DNA of 64,000 nt, taken from NCBI RefSeq assembly GCF_014695715.1, contig NZ_JACJOT010000006.1, positions 806,001 through 870,000 of the forward strand. The letters are read 5' to 3'. Positions 1 to 8,196 of the stretch are shown here, one piece after another (the first letter of the stretch is position 1; each line of letters begins with the position of its first letter). A program made the translations under genes and the position numbers. Below the pieces are notes generated by a model, which searched no databases, was not told where the DNA came from, and saw only the letters and a program-made list of their open reading frames with translations. The DNA is from Microcoleus sp. FACHB-68. Lineage in GTDB: Bacteria > Cyanobacteriota > Cyanobacteriia > Cyanobacteriales > Oscillatoriaceae.

Positions 1-42
1 CGAAGGTGCGTAAATGTGGAGTTGGGTTTCCTTCGTCTAACT

Positions 43-82
43 ATGCCCAATGCCCCATGCCCCATGCCCCATGCCCAATGCC
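43..82. repeat. Heptamer tandem repeat (CCCCATG/CCCAATG family)
   Basis: About five and a half copies of a 7-base unit, CCCCATG or CCCAATG, lie directly upstream of cimA. The same family recurs inside cimA (761-835), and at 17187-17246, about 20412-20430 and 54004-54064. Short tandemly repeated heptamers of this kind are known from filamentous cyanobacteria. Here the block lies between the window edge and the cimA promoter region. Confidence 0.85.
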
Positions 83-127
83 ATTAAGTTTTATAACTTC
101 ACTAAAGCGGTTCCTTAAAATAGTTTT

Positions 128-1828
128 GTGCCTTCTTTTTCTATTTCCCCCATGACCTCACCTACTTCTAACCAAATTTGGATCTACGATACGACGCTGC
201 GCGATGGTGCTCAGCGTGAAGGGCTATCGCTGTCAATTGAGGATAAGTTGCGGATTGCCCGAAAGTTAGACCAGATGGGGATTCCGTTTATTGAGGGGGG
301 TTGGCCGGGGGCGAATCCGAAGGATGTGCAGTTTTTTTGGCAATTGAAGGAAGAACCCCTGCAACAAGCGGAAGTGGTGGCGTTTTGTTCGACGCGGCGA
401 CCGGGCACAACGGCGGCGGAAGATACGATGCTGCAACCAATTTTAGCCGCCGGCACGCGTTGGGTGACGATTTTCGGCAAGTCTTGGGATCTGCAGGTTA
501 CGGAAGGGCTGAAAACCAGTCTGGATGAGAATTTGGCGATGATTCGGGACACGATTGAGTTTTTGAAATCATCAGGCCGGCGCGTGATTTATGATGCGGA
601 ACACTGGTTTGATGGCTATAAGCAAAATCGGGATTATGCACTGCAAACCCTAGAGGCGGCGATGGCTGCCGGCGCGGAATGGCTGGTTTTGTGTGATACC
701 AATGGGGGAACCTTGCCCCATGAAATTGCTGACATTGTCCGGGATGTCGTCAAAGCGATTTCCCCCATCCCCCATGCCCCATCCCCCATGCCCAATGCCC
801 AATCCCCAATGCCCAATGCCCCATCCCCCATGCCCAAATTAGGCATCCACACCCATAATGATTCGGAAACGGCGGTGGCGAATGCTTTGGCGGCAGTGAT
901 CGCCGGCGCGAGAATGGTACAAGGAACGATGAATGGCTATGGGGAACGCTGCGGCAATGCGAATTTGTGTTCGGTGATTCCGAATTTGCAGTTGAAGTTG
1001 GGGTTTTCCTGCATTGAGGCGGAACGGCTGGCACAATTGGCGGATACGAGCCGGTTTATTAGTGAAGTGGTAAATTTAGCTCCGGATGAACACGCTGCGT
1101 TTGTTGGGCGCTCGGCGTTTGCTCATAAGGGCGGAATTCATGTATCTGCGGTGGAGCGAAATCCCTTAACTTACGAGCATATTCAACCGGAATTAGTGGG
1201 AAATCAGCGCCGAATTGTGATTTCTGAGCAATCTGGGTTGAGTAATGTTTTGGCGAAAGCGCGGACATTTGGGATTGATTTGGATAAGCAAGATCCCCAA
1301 TGCCGGCAAATTTTACACCGGCTGAAGGAGTTGGAAAGTGAGGGATATCAGTTTGAAGGCGCTGAGGCAAGTTTTGATCTGCTGATGCGGGCGGCGTTGG
1401 GATGCCGCAGGCAGTTTTTTGAGTTGAAGGGGTTTCGGGTGCATTGCGATATCGCTGCCGGGGTTGAGTCTTATGCCTTGGCGACGATTAAGGTGGCGGT
1501 GAATGGGAAGGATTTGCTGGAGGCGGCAGAAGGAAACGGGCCGGTTTCTGCCCTGGATGCGGCGTTGCGAAAGGCGCTGGTGAATTTTTACCCAGAAATC
1601 GCTCAGTTTCAGCTAACAGATTATAAGGTGCGGATTCTCGATGGGGCTGCCGGCACTTCTGCGAAGACGCGGGTGCTGATTGAGTCTGCGGATGGGTTGC
1701 AACGCTGGACAACAGTGGGGGTTTCCGGGAATATTCTGGATGCTTCCTACCAAGCTGTGGTAGAGGGGTTGGAGTATGGGTTGCTGTTGCGAAATCAGGT
1801 GAAGGAATCGGTGTCTGTTGCCGGTTAA
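128..1828 (+). CDS. cimA: Citramalate synthase (2-isopropylmalate synthase family)
   Basis: Predicted to condense pyruvate with acetyl-CoA to citramalate, the threonine-independent entry to isoleucine synthesis. The 566-residue protein opens with YDTTLRDGAQREG, the metal and substrate loop of the HMG-CoA lyase-like TIM barrel. It carries GIHTHND (metal-binding His pair) near residue 239 and GYGERCGNANL near residue 283. The C-terminal part, from about residue 430, fits the LeuA dimer/regulatory domain. The reported start is GTG at 128; an in-frame ATG at 152 (MTSPTSN) is an equally good start because the conserved sequence begins after it. Residues 212-236 (SPIPHAPSPMP and so on) are encoded by a heptamer repeat and are not expected in the family. 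The frame stays open on both sides and all catalytic motifs remain, so the enzyme is probably functional. Confidence 0.9.
   Translation: MPSFSISPMTSPTSNQIWIYDTTLRDGAQREGLSLSIEDKLRIARKLDQMGIPFIEGGWPGANPKDVQFFWQLKEEPLQQAEVVAFCSTRRPGTTAAEDTMLQPILAAGTRWVTIFGKSWDLQVTEGLKTSLDENLAMIRDTIEFLKSSGRRVIYDAEHWFDGYKQNRDYALQTLEAAMAAGAEWLVLCDTNGGTLPHEIADIVRDVVKAISPIPHAPSPMPNAQSPMPNAPSPMPKLGIHTHNDSETAVANALAAVIAGARMVQGTMNGYGERCGNANLCSVIPNLQLKLGFSCIEAERLAQLADTSRFISEVVNLAPDEHAAFVGRSAFAHKGGIHVSAVERNPLTYEHIQPELVGNQRRIVISEQSGLSNVLAKARTFGIDLDKQDPQCRQILHRLKELESEGYQFEGAEASFDLLMRAALGCRRQFFELKGFRVHCDIAAGVESYALATIKVAVNGKDLLEAAEGNGPVSALDAALRKALVNFYPEIAQFQLTDYKVRILDGAAGTSAKTRVLIESADGLQRWTTVGVSGNILDASYQAVVEGLEYGLLLRNQVKESVSVAG
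761..835 (+). repeat. Heptamer repeat inserted in frame within cimA
   Basis: A 75-base block made of CCCCATG, CCCAATG and one-base variants occupies 25 codons of cimA. It encodes a Pro/Met/Ser/Asn/Ala-rich stretch just before the GIHTHND strand of the TIM barrel. The total length is a multiple of three, so the downstream frame is preserved. Confidence 0.9.
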
Positions 1829-2055
1829 GGGGAATTGTTGCGATCAGATCGGCGGCTTATCTATTTTGTGGGGATAAAGCTGCCGGTTATTGGTTGCCGG
1901 GGTAGGAATGTTTTTAGTTGAGTTGGGATTTAGAAATAGTGAGTTAGGGGGAAATCCAGAAATTCAAATCATCCAATCGGGTGAATCAATTAGAGGAAGT
2001 CTGCGTCAAGAAATAAAGACTATTCTAAAACGGTATAAGCGCCGCGACCCTACCC

Positions 2056-3483
2056 ATGCTTCAGCGAAAACAAATACCTTCCTATATTTTATCAATTCTG
2101 GCAATCGGCTTAACCGGCGGATTGTATTTCGGATGCGCGAAACAAGACACAAATTCCCCTGTAACCGCCCAAACTCCGCCGCCGCCAAGCTATCAAGAAA
2201 TCGTGCAACCGGCTGAAGTGCGACCTTTACCGGGTCAGTTAGATACTGTCCCCATGTTTAACAGTAATAGCCCAGAATGGGTAAAGACACCAGGGATTTT
2301 GCTCTCGACTTTTCCTGGTAATGGAAAAAAGGTTCCTTCCGCTCATTTAAACTTCCCTTTCCAAGGAAGATTTGACGTATTTGTTCACCATCAAACCCAC
2401 ACACCAAAAGATTTACAAACTTTCTATCTCGGTGTGATTCTACACAACCCAACTTCAACGCCTGTCACCGTCAATGTATTACAGGCAGCTTCTTATTTAA
2501 CTCAAGATGCACCCTATATTAAATTACCCACTTATGTAGAAAACCCCAATAATACCGTTTACGCCGGCCCTGGAGATCGCGCCGGCACAGATGTGTTGCA
2601 AGGCAAAAGACAGGCTAATTTTCCAGATAAAATCGTCATTCCCCCAAATTCCAGCCGAATGCTGATGAATCTTCCTACGCCGGTGCGGAATTTGGAAAAA
2701 CCGATTAATGGCCGGTCTGCAATTATTCGACTGCAAAGTAGTGGTAAAGTTTATGCAGCCAGTTTAACCATGTTTGCACCGAAAGATGCAGCGGGAAAAG
2801 ATCGCGCCCCAACTTTGGAAGAATGGCAAAATCTTTTAGATACCAGCGGCTTAGCAATGCCACGCGATAAAGCACCCAGTCCCCCGGAACAAAAGGGCGG
2901 TCAATTGATTTATGGACGCGTTGCCGGTGTAGCCTCTGGTTCTTTATGGAAAGCGCAAATAACTGACAGTGCCGGCAGCAAAGATTTAACGCTTCCTCAG
3001 CCAGAAAAACCCATTTCCTATCCAATCAGTACCTTACGCGGCGGACAATTAGGCACCGGCCAAAATCAGACCGCAAAAATGCTCGTCCGCTATCCTGATA
3101 CTGCCTATGAAGCCCACGGAAATTATGCGGTAGAATATAACCTAACTCTACCCCTTTACAATCCCACAAATCAACAAAAAACAGTCACTTTAACCTTAGA
3201 AACTCCCTTAAAAGAAGACCGCCTTTCAAAAGCCGGTTTGCGTTTTCGTAAGCCTTCCCAAGATTTCCCCTTTTTCCGGGGAACGGTGCGCTTGAGTTAC
3301 AAGGATGAGGCAGGGAAGCCGGTGACTCGTTACGTGCATTTGTGGCACAAAACAGGTCAAGTGTTAGAACCTTTGTTAACTTTGACAATGCCGGCAAATA
3401 GCCGCAATAACCTACGTGTCGATTTAATTTATCCACCGGATTCTACACCGCCGCAGGTTTTAACACTAAAAACCTTAAAATAG
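2056..3483 (+). CDS. DUF3370 family protein, probable lipoprotein
   Basis: A 475-residue protein that I recognise as the cyanobacterial DUF3370 family from the stretch VRPLPGQLDTVPMFNSNSP followed by LLSTFPGNGK. Its biochemical role is unknown. The N-terminus (MLQRKQIPSYILSILAIGL, then YFGC at about residue 27) reads as a signal peptide with a lipobox-like Cys, so the protein is likely exported and perhaps lipid-anchored. The body is rich in beta-type sequence with HNPTSTPVTVNVLQ and YNPTNQQKTVTLTLE. These two stretches look like repeated beta-sandwich modules for extracellular interaction. It stands alone, with a strong palindrome 28 bases after the stop codon. Confidence 0.75.
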   Translation: MLQRKQIPSYILSILAIGLTGGLYFGCAKQDTNSPVTAQTPPPPSYQEIVQPAEVRPLPGQLDTVPMFNSNSPEWVKTPGILLSTFPGNGKKVPSAHLNFPFQGRFDVFVHHQTHTPKDLQTFYLGVILHNPTSTPVTVNVLQAASYLTQDAPYIKLPTYVENPNNTVYAGPGDRAGTDVLQGKRQANFPDKIVIPPNSSRMLMNLPTPVRNLEKPINGRSAIIRLQSSGKVYAASLTMFAPKDAAGKDRAPTLEEWQNLLDTSGLAMPRDKAPSPPEQKGGQLIYGRVAGVASGSLWKAQITDSAGSKDLTLPQPEKPISYPISTLRGGQLGTGQNQTAKMLVRYPDTAYEAHGNYAVEYNLTLPLYNPTNQQKTVTLTLETPLKEDRLSKAGLRFRKPSQDFPFFRGTVRLSYKDEAGKPVTRYVHLWHKTGQVLEPLLTLTMPANSRNNLRVDLIYPPDSTPPQVLTLKTLK

Positions 3484-3510
3484 TGGGAAGCCGGTTTTTA
3501 GGAGTATGGG

Positions 3511-3548
3511 TTAATGATCTTATATGATAAATTTTATAAGATCATTAA
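3511..3548. terminator. Perfect 13-bp inverted repeat, probable terminator
   Basis: TTAATGATCTTAT at 3511-3523 is followed by a 12-base loop and its exact reverse complement at 3536-3548. It lies 28 bases after the DUF3370 stop codon. There is no T tract after it, so it may be a processing or bidirectional element rather than a classical terminator. The first bases of a dispersed ACAGATG repeat overlap its right arm. Confidence 0.5.
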
Positions 3549-3576
3549 CCACAGATGGACACAGATAAAGACGAAT
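3547..3576. repeat. Dispersed AACCACAGATG/ACGCAGATG repeat
   Basis: AACCACAGATGGACACAGAT and a following AAAGACG-type copy belong to the same family as the blocks at 12321-12375, 25987-26244 and 48089-48120. Each block lies just after the 3' end of a gene. Confidence 0.7.
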
Positions 3577-4151
3577 GATGGTGTAGGATGCCGGCAGCAA
3601 TACACAGATGATTTATCTGTTGAATTTTTAATAAAACTAGAGATTCACACCTTTAACACTATTGTTATCCCCCGGCATTTGCTGAATATCAGTCAGGGGA
3701 AAATGAGCTATTTTCCCAACCATCTCAACAATCCCCTTTGCACGGGAATCAGCATCCCATTCAGAGGTTATGAAGTAGGGATAATTGGCTGCAAGTGCCT
3801 TCCATTACCAGCGATATCTGCCCGCTGATGCTTGCTGGAAAGATGAGTTAAGCAAAGATATCAGACTAAAGATAGATGGCTAGAGACGCTATACAACCGC
3901 AAAATTAAGTAGATTCAAGGCATAATTGCCAATATAAGACTTTGCCTCGTAACGAATGCGTCGGGGTTAGTTTTGGCCGCTGAAGAAAATTGAAATCAGA
4001 ATAAAGGTAATGCCATGCTTAACCAAATTTCTCCTGCGTTGCTCAGTCGTGCGGGGATTCTTGGGAAAGCATATTGGGTAGTTTTTTCGGCTAAGTAATC
4101 TCGGTAGAGATAGCGGTAATTCTTACCCGAACTGAAATAGCGCCCAGACTT
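3577..4151. other. Intergenic stretch with no convincing gene
   Basis: No open frame here shows recognisable protein sequence. A frame from 3514 to 3828 exists but starts inside the palindrome and has no motif. A 27-codon frame near 4015 is too short to judge. No tRNA fold or promoter was recognised. Confidence 0.5.
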
Positions 4152-4523
4152 GTGAAGGGCAGGATGAAGAAGACGACACTAGAAGGCGAAGGAATGCAAC
4201 ATAAATGCGAAACAAACAAAAATTTGCTGCAAAAAATTATTTCCCTGGATAGATGTAAGCAAATAGCCTACGCTTTTTTCCTAGAAAATAGGGCATTCAA
4301 AGAAAGCGTATTCGCAGCCTTCATGGGAGGCTTTACTTCAATATTCGCTACCACCAATTTTTGGAGCACCCTTTTCTTGCAAGCTAATGCCGGCAAGCCT
4401 TCACGTTTGGCATTACTTAAGGGCGCAATCATTGCATCAACTGCCGTTCTCAATAGGCTGCCGGCGCGACGACGAGGAGTTACCGAGTTTTCAGGTTTGC
4501 CATTAACTGTACCTTCGGGCTAA
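4152..4523 (+). CDS. Hypothetical protein, doubtful
   Basis: An open frame of 123 codons with no family that I recognise. Possible starts are ATG at 4152, 4164 (after GGGCAGG) or 4194 (after GGCGAAGGA). The middle (FAAFMGGFTSIFATTNFWSTLF) is hydrophobic and could be a membrane segment. The C-terminus is basic and then Pro/Gly-rich. It lies 111 bases before the ASRT gene on the same strand. It could equally be a chance frame; the reverse strand also has an open frame here. Confidence 0.25.
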   Translation: MKGRMKKTTLEGEGMQHKCETNKNLLQKIISLDRCKQIAYAFFLENRAFKESVFAAFMGGFTSIFATTNFWSTLFLQANAGKPSRLALLKGAIIASTAVLNRLPARRRGVTEFSGLPLTVPSG

Positions 4524-4634
4524 ACATCATTTTGCAGTGTTCAGTAACACATTTCTGTTATTCGCCATTAATGAGCCGGCAAAATAACTAAAACCTAGTA
4601 ACAAAATCTTGACAAATACCAAAAAAGATGATTT

Positions 4635-5012
4635 ATGACTAAACCACTTGGAAACACGCGATGGGCAATTGCAGAAGGTTACATTCCCGCTGGAAGTACC
4701 GGGCCAGAACCGCAATTTACCAGCCATGAAACGGCCTGTTTGCTAAACACTTTAGACCAAGATGCTTATGTAGAAATTACCATCTACTTTAGTGATCGCG
4801 AACCTGCCGGCCCTTACCGAGTTACTGTTCCAGCCAGACGCACACTTCATTTGTGCTTTAACAGTTTAACCGATCCGGAACCGATTCCTCTCGACACTGA
4901 TTATGCGAGTGTTATCGAGTCAGATATCCCGATTGTGGTGCAGCATACTCGGCTAGATTCCCGTCAGTCAGAAAATGCTTTACTCAGCACCATAGCCTAT
5001 GCCGGCAACTAA
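4635..5012 (+). CDS. Anabaena sensory rhodopsin transducer (ASRT) family protein
   Basis: A 125-residue soluble beta-sandwich protein that resembles the Anabaena sensory rhodopsin transducer along its whole length. Shared motifs are WAIAEGYIP, GPEPQF, SHET, VEITIYFSDREPAGPYR, VPARRT, VVQHTRLDSRQ and ENALLSTIAYA. The Anabaena protein forms a tetramer that binds the cytoplasmic face of its rhodopsin. The wider family has been proposed to bind small molecules, including sugars, and occurs in genomes without a rhodopsin. No opsin gene lies in this window. The next genes on the same strand are a DedA membrane protein (73 bases downstream) and a GH13 glucosyl enzyme, which suggests a link to sugar metabolism here. 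No clear ribosome-binding site precedes the ATG. Confidence 0.92.
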   Translation: MTKPLGNTRWAIAEGYIPAGSTGPEPQFTSHETACLLNTLDQDAYVEITIYFSDREPAGPYRVTVPARRTLHLCFNSLTDPEPIPLDTDYASVIESDIPIVVQHTRLDSRQSENALLSTIAYAGN

Positions 5013-5085
5013 AAAAAAGGACTGCCGGCTAAAGGCTAGTTTTTAATCTCTCTGTTTCTAGTGCCTAACAAAAAAAAACAATCCA

Positions 5086-5679
5086 ATGCTCGACTGGATA
5101 ACAAGTACCATCAACTCTTTAGGCTATTTGGGAATTGTTCTGCTGATGTTTCTAGAGAACATATTTCCCCCCATGCCTTCAGAACTTATTATGCCCTTAG
5201 CAGGATTTACGGCAACGCTGGGAAAACTAAAACTTCCCTATGTGATTCTCGCGGGGACGGTAGGTTCCGTACTGGGGGCATTGCCTTGGTACTATGCCGG
5301 CAAGTATTTAGGCGAAGATCGCCTGAAAAAGTTAGCTGACAAGTATGGCAAGTGGCTGACACTATCAAGCAAAGATATTGAGAAGTCGAAGCAGTGGTTT
5401 GGCAAACACGGTGGCATTGCTGTATTTTTTGGTCGCATCGTGCCGGCAGTCCGCACTCTGATTTCACTGCCAGCCGGTCTCAATAATATGCACTTCGGTA
5501 AATTTTTACTTTACACCAGTGCCGGCAGTGCCTTGTGGGCCGCTTTATTAACCTATGCCGGCTATGTGCTGGGTCAAAACTATCAGCTTGTAGAAAAGTT
5601 TCTTGGCCCTGTTTCCAAAATTGTTGTTGTCGTTCTTATCGTTGCATTTGCTATCTGGGTGATCAGGCGCAGAAAGTAG
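5086..5679 (+). CDS. DedA/VTT-domain membrane protein
   Basis: A 197-residue polytopic membrane protein of the DedA (SNARE-associated, VTT) family. These proteins act in the inner membrane, and members have been linked to lipid flipping and to envelope homeostasis. Visible family marks are ENIFPPMPSELIMPLAGF near residue 26, the GxxxGxxxxYYAGKYLGEDRL stretch (about 65-85) and the signature FFGRIVPAVRTLISLPAGL (about 113-131), whose Arg residues are conserved. The C-terminus is a final hydrophobic helix ending in IRRRK. It sits between the ASRT gene and the GH13 gene in the same direction. A shared transcript is plausible but not shown. Confidence 0.88.
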   Translation: MLDWITSTINSLGYLGIVLLMFLENIFPPMPSELIMPLAGFTATLGKLKLPYVILAGTVGSVLGALPWYYAGKYLGEDRLKKLADKYGKWLTLSSKDIEKSKQWFGKHGGIAVFFGRIVPAVRTLISLPAGLNNMHFGKFLLYTSAGSALWAALLTYAGYVLGQNYQLVEKFLGPVSKIVVVVLIVAFAIWVIRRRK

Positions 5680-5816
5680 GGACAAAGCTTTCTCAGCGCA
5701 ATAAATTATGGCTCAAACTCAACATTTATCACCCGAATGTTATTCCCTTTGGGTACACTGCGAATTGCGCCCCTAGTAAAATTGTTAACCTGCAATCAGT
5801 AATCAATTCCAACCTT

Positions 5817-7451
5817 ATGAAACACTTCTGGTACAAAAACGCAATCATTTACTCCCTCGATGTCGAAACCTTTATGGACTCTGACGGTGATGGCATCGGT
5901 GACTTTGCCGGTCTCACGAACCGCTTAGATTACCTATCTGGGTTAGGAATAACCTGCCTGTGGCTGCTGCCGTTCTACCCCTCCCCAAATCGAGATAACG
6001 GCTACGACGTAATGGACTACTACAGCGTCGATCCGCGTCTGGGAACCCTCGGAGACTTCGTAGAGTTCATGCATGAGGCAAAAGAGCGCGGCATTCGTGT
6101 CATCATTGACCTTGTCGTAAACCACACCTCAGATCAGCATCCCTGGTTTCAGGCCGCCCGATCTGACAAAAACTCGAAGTATCGCGACTACTACGTGTGG
6201 TCAGAGAACCCACCCGAAAAACCCCAAGCCGAACTCATTTTTCCCGGTGAACAAGATAGCATTTGGGAGTACGACGAACAAGCCGGTGCATATTACCTGC
6301 ACAACTTTTATAAAGAACAGCCGGACTTAAATATTAGCAACCCGGCAGTTCGTGAAGAAATTTGGAAAATCATGGGCTTCTGGTTAGAACTTGGAGTATC
6401 TGGCTTTCGCATAGACGCCGCCCCTTACCTAATCGAACCATACGGGATAGACAACCCGGATATGAAGCAACTTTGCAGCTTTTTGCCCCAGATGCGAGAG
6501 TTTGTTGCAGAACGGCGCGGCGATGCAATATTACTAGCTGAGGCAAATGTCGCGCCCGATAAAATCCCTGTGTACTTTGGAAATGGGGACAGAATGCAAA
6601 TGCTATTTAGCTTTTTGCTAAACCAGCATCTATTCCTCGGACTTGCCCGCAAAGAGGCAGCTTCTATCAGTGAGGGATTGAAACTATTACCGGAAATTCC
6701 ACACACCGGCGAGTGGTTAAACTTCATCCGCCATCACGACGAACTAACCCTCGATCAACTCAGCGAAGATGAACGAAAAGAAATCTTTGCCGCGTTTGCA
6801 CCCGAAGAGAATATGCAAATTTACGGGCGGGGCATCCGTCGTCGCCTGCCACCGATGCTAGGAGGTGACCCGCGTTATGTGAAACTGGTCTATAGCTTGC
6901 TGCTTAGCCTGCCGGGAACGCCCTTATTGCGTTACGGAGATGAAATTGGCATGGGCGATGACCTCTCGCTTGAGGGCCGCACTAGCGTCCGCACAGTGAT
7001 GCAATGGTCGGGCGAAAAAAATGGCGGTTTCTCCACAGCACCCCAGGAGGCACTCGCACAACCCATCATTTCCAAAGGCGAGTATGGGTATGAGCGGGTT
7101 AATGTTATTGATCAGCAGCGCGATCCGAATTCTTTGCTGAACTGGATGGAACGGTTAATTCGCACGCGCAAGCAGTATCCAGAATTCGGCAAAGGAAAGT
7201 GGCGCATCTTGGAAACCGATCACTCAAGTGTGTTCGCGCACTGCTGTGAGTGGGAGAATCGGGCTATCATTGCCCTACACAATCTTGCGGATCAAGCTTG
7301 TACTGTTACGATTAAATCGAATGATTGCAAGATGAAACACCCCATCGAAGTGCTAGCAGACCACGAGTACGAGCCGCTTGATGGTGATTTGAATTCTATC
7401 CAATTAGAAGCTTACGGCTATCGCTGGTTTCGTGTTAGCAGTGTAGGTTAG
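5817..7451 (+). CDS. GH13 alpha-amylase family enzyme, trehalose-synthase-like
   Basis: A glycoside hydrolase family 13 protein of 544 residues, counted from the ATG at 5817. The frame is open further upstream to 5535, but that part overlaps dedA and has no family similarity. The N-terminus, FWYKNAIIYSLDVETFMDSDGDGIGDF, is that of trehalose synthases and related maltose-acting enzymes. The conserved GH13 regions are DLVVNHTS, GFRIDAAP (nucleophile Asp), LLAEANV (acid/base Glu) and FIRHHDE. An all-beta C-terminal domain ends the protein. It could isomerise maltose to trehalose or hydrolyse alpha-glucosides; sequence alone does not decide. The upstream neighbours are dedA and the ASRT gene. Confidence 0.85.
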   Translation: MKHFWYKNAIIYSLDVETFMDSDGDGIGDFAGLTNRLDYLSGLGITCLWLLPFYPSPNRDNGYDVMDYYSVDPRLGTLGDFVEFMHEAKERGIRVIIDLVVNHTSDQHPWFQAARSDKNSKYRDYYVWSENPPEKPQAELIFPGEQDSIWEYDEQAGAYYLHNFYKEQPDLNISNPAVREEIWKIMGFWLELGVSGFRIDAAPYLIEPYGIDNPDMKQLCSFLPQMREFVAERRGDAILLAEANVAPDKIPVYFGNGDRMQMLFSFLLNQHLFLGLARKEAASISEGLKLLPEIPHTGEWLNFIRHHDELTLDQLSEDERKEIFAAFAPEENMQIYGRGIRRRLPPMLGGDPRYVKLVYSLLLSLPGTPLLRYGDEIGMGDDLSLEGRTSVRTVMQWSGEKNGGFSTAPQEALAQPIISKGEYGYERVNVIDQQRDPNSLLNWMERLIRTRKQYPEFGKGKWRILETDHSSVFAHCCEWENRAIIALHNLADQACTVTIKSNDCKMKHPIEVLADHEYEPLDGDLNSIQLEAYGYRWFRVSSVG

Positions 7452-7478
7452 CCGGCATATTCAACAATCTCAGTTTTT

Positions 7479-7518
7479 AGGGGCGACAACTATCAAATTT
7501 GATAAAGTTGTCGCCCCT
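7479..7518. terminator. 40-base near-perfect palindrome after the GH13 gene
   Basis: AGGGGCGACAAC (7479-7490) pairs with GTTGTCGCCCCT (7507-7518). The loop itself contains a second palindrome, TATCAAA/TTTGATA, so almost the whole element folds on itself. It lies 28 bases after the GH13 stop codon. There is no T run, so it may be a terminator, a mobile hairpin or both. Confidence 0.6.
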
Positions 7519-8196
7519 GCTGTTGTGTCTATTAGTACCTAGCTCAGTGAATAACTTCGTTTTTCCGCTAGTAAAGTGATAAGTTTGGCTAAAATAAAGT
7601 TTAAATTGTTTGCAAGTCTACTTTTTATTTCATAAAATATACTGTCATTATTTATTAAAAAAATAAAAATAATTAAGTAAAATAACGCGGGCAATCCTAA
7701 TAATAAAACTGGCGGCGAGAAACTTTTAAGTAAGTAGCTTGACTAAATAAGGAGTTGTGAACTTAGCTCTCCGCAGTGGGAGCCATTGACTTATTTGCTT
7801 AGAAAACGCAACTTTTAATAGAGTTACTGGCCTGTTGAATGCATCTTTCAATAATTATATTGCGAATTTTGAGCAGAGTGTAAAAATGAAAGTCTATCGC
7901 CATAATAGCTTAACCAAAAGTCATTTATTATACAATTTTCATTTTAGCTACGAAAAACCTATTAATAGGATGCTATAAATTAATTAAAAGTTAATCTCTA
8001 CATAGCAGTTAAGTAACTGAGCAAATAAACTTAATTAAAAATTAATATTTGATATAAATGCTTATAGTTAGACTGAAACAAAATTCCTAAAGTATTTTAT
8101 CATTCCTTAAAAAAATATCCATTCAAATCTACCAATAGATAAAAATATTTGCGAAATTTGTTGTGTCTTTAGACTGAATTTCAGGGAGCAAAAAAT
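7519..8196. other. AT-rich long upstream region of the surface protein gene
   Basis: About 680 bases with no gene. The base composition is markedly more AT-rich than the flanks, with many A and T runs. It ends in GGGAG eight bases before the ATG at 8197, a good ribosome-binding site. The region probably holds the promoter and a long 5' leader of the surface protein gene. I found no clear operator or riboswitch. Confidence 0.5.

Noticed and set aside
634-1034. Reverse-strand frames over the heptamer repeat in cimA (MGDGALGIGDWALG type)
   Set aside because: They are only translations of the heptamer repeat on the wrong strand.
3514-3828. Open frame of 104 codons after the DUF3370 gene
   Set aside because: It starts inside a palindrome, runs through a dispersed repeat, lacks a ribosome-binding site and shows no family pattern.
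5535-5816. Upstream extension of the GH13 frame
   Set aside because: It overlaps the dedA 3' end in another frame and has no similarity to GH13 N-termini; the ATG at 5817 matches the family start.
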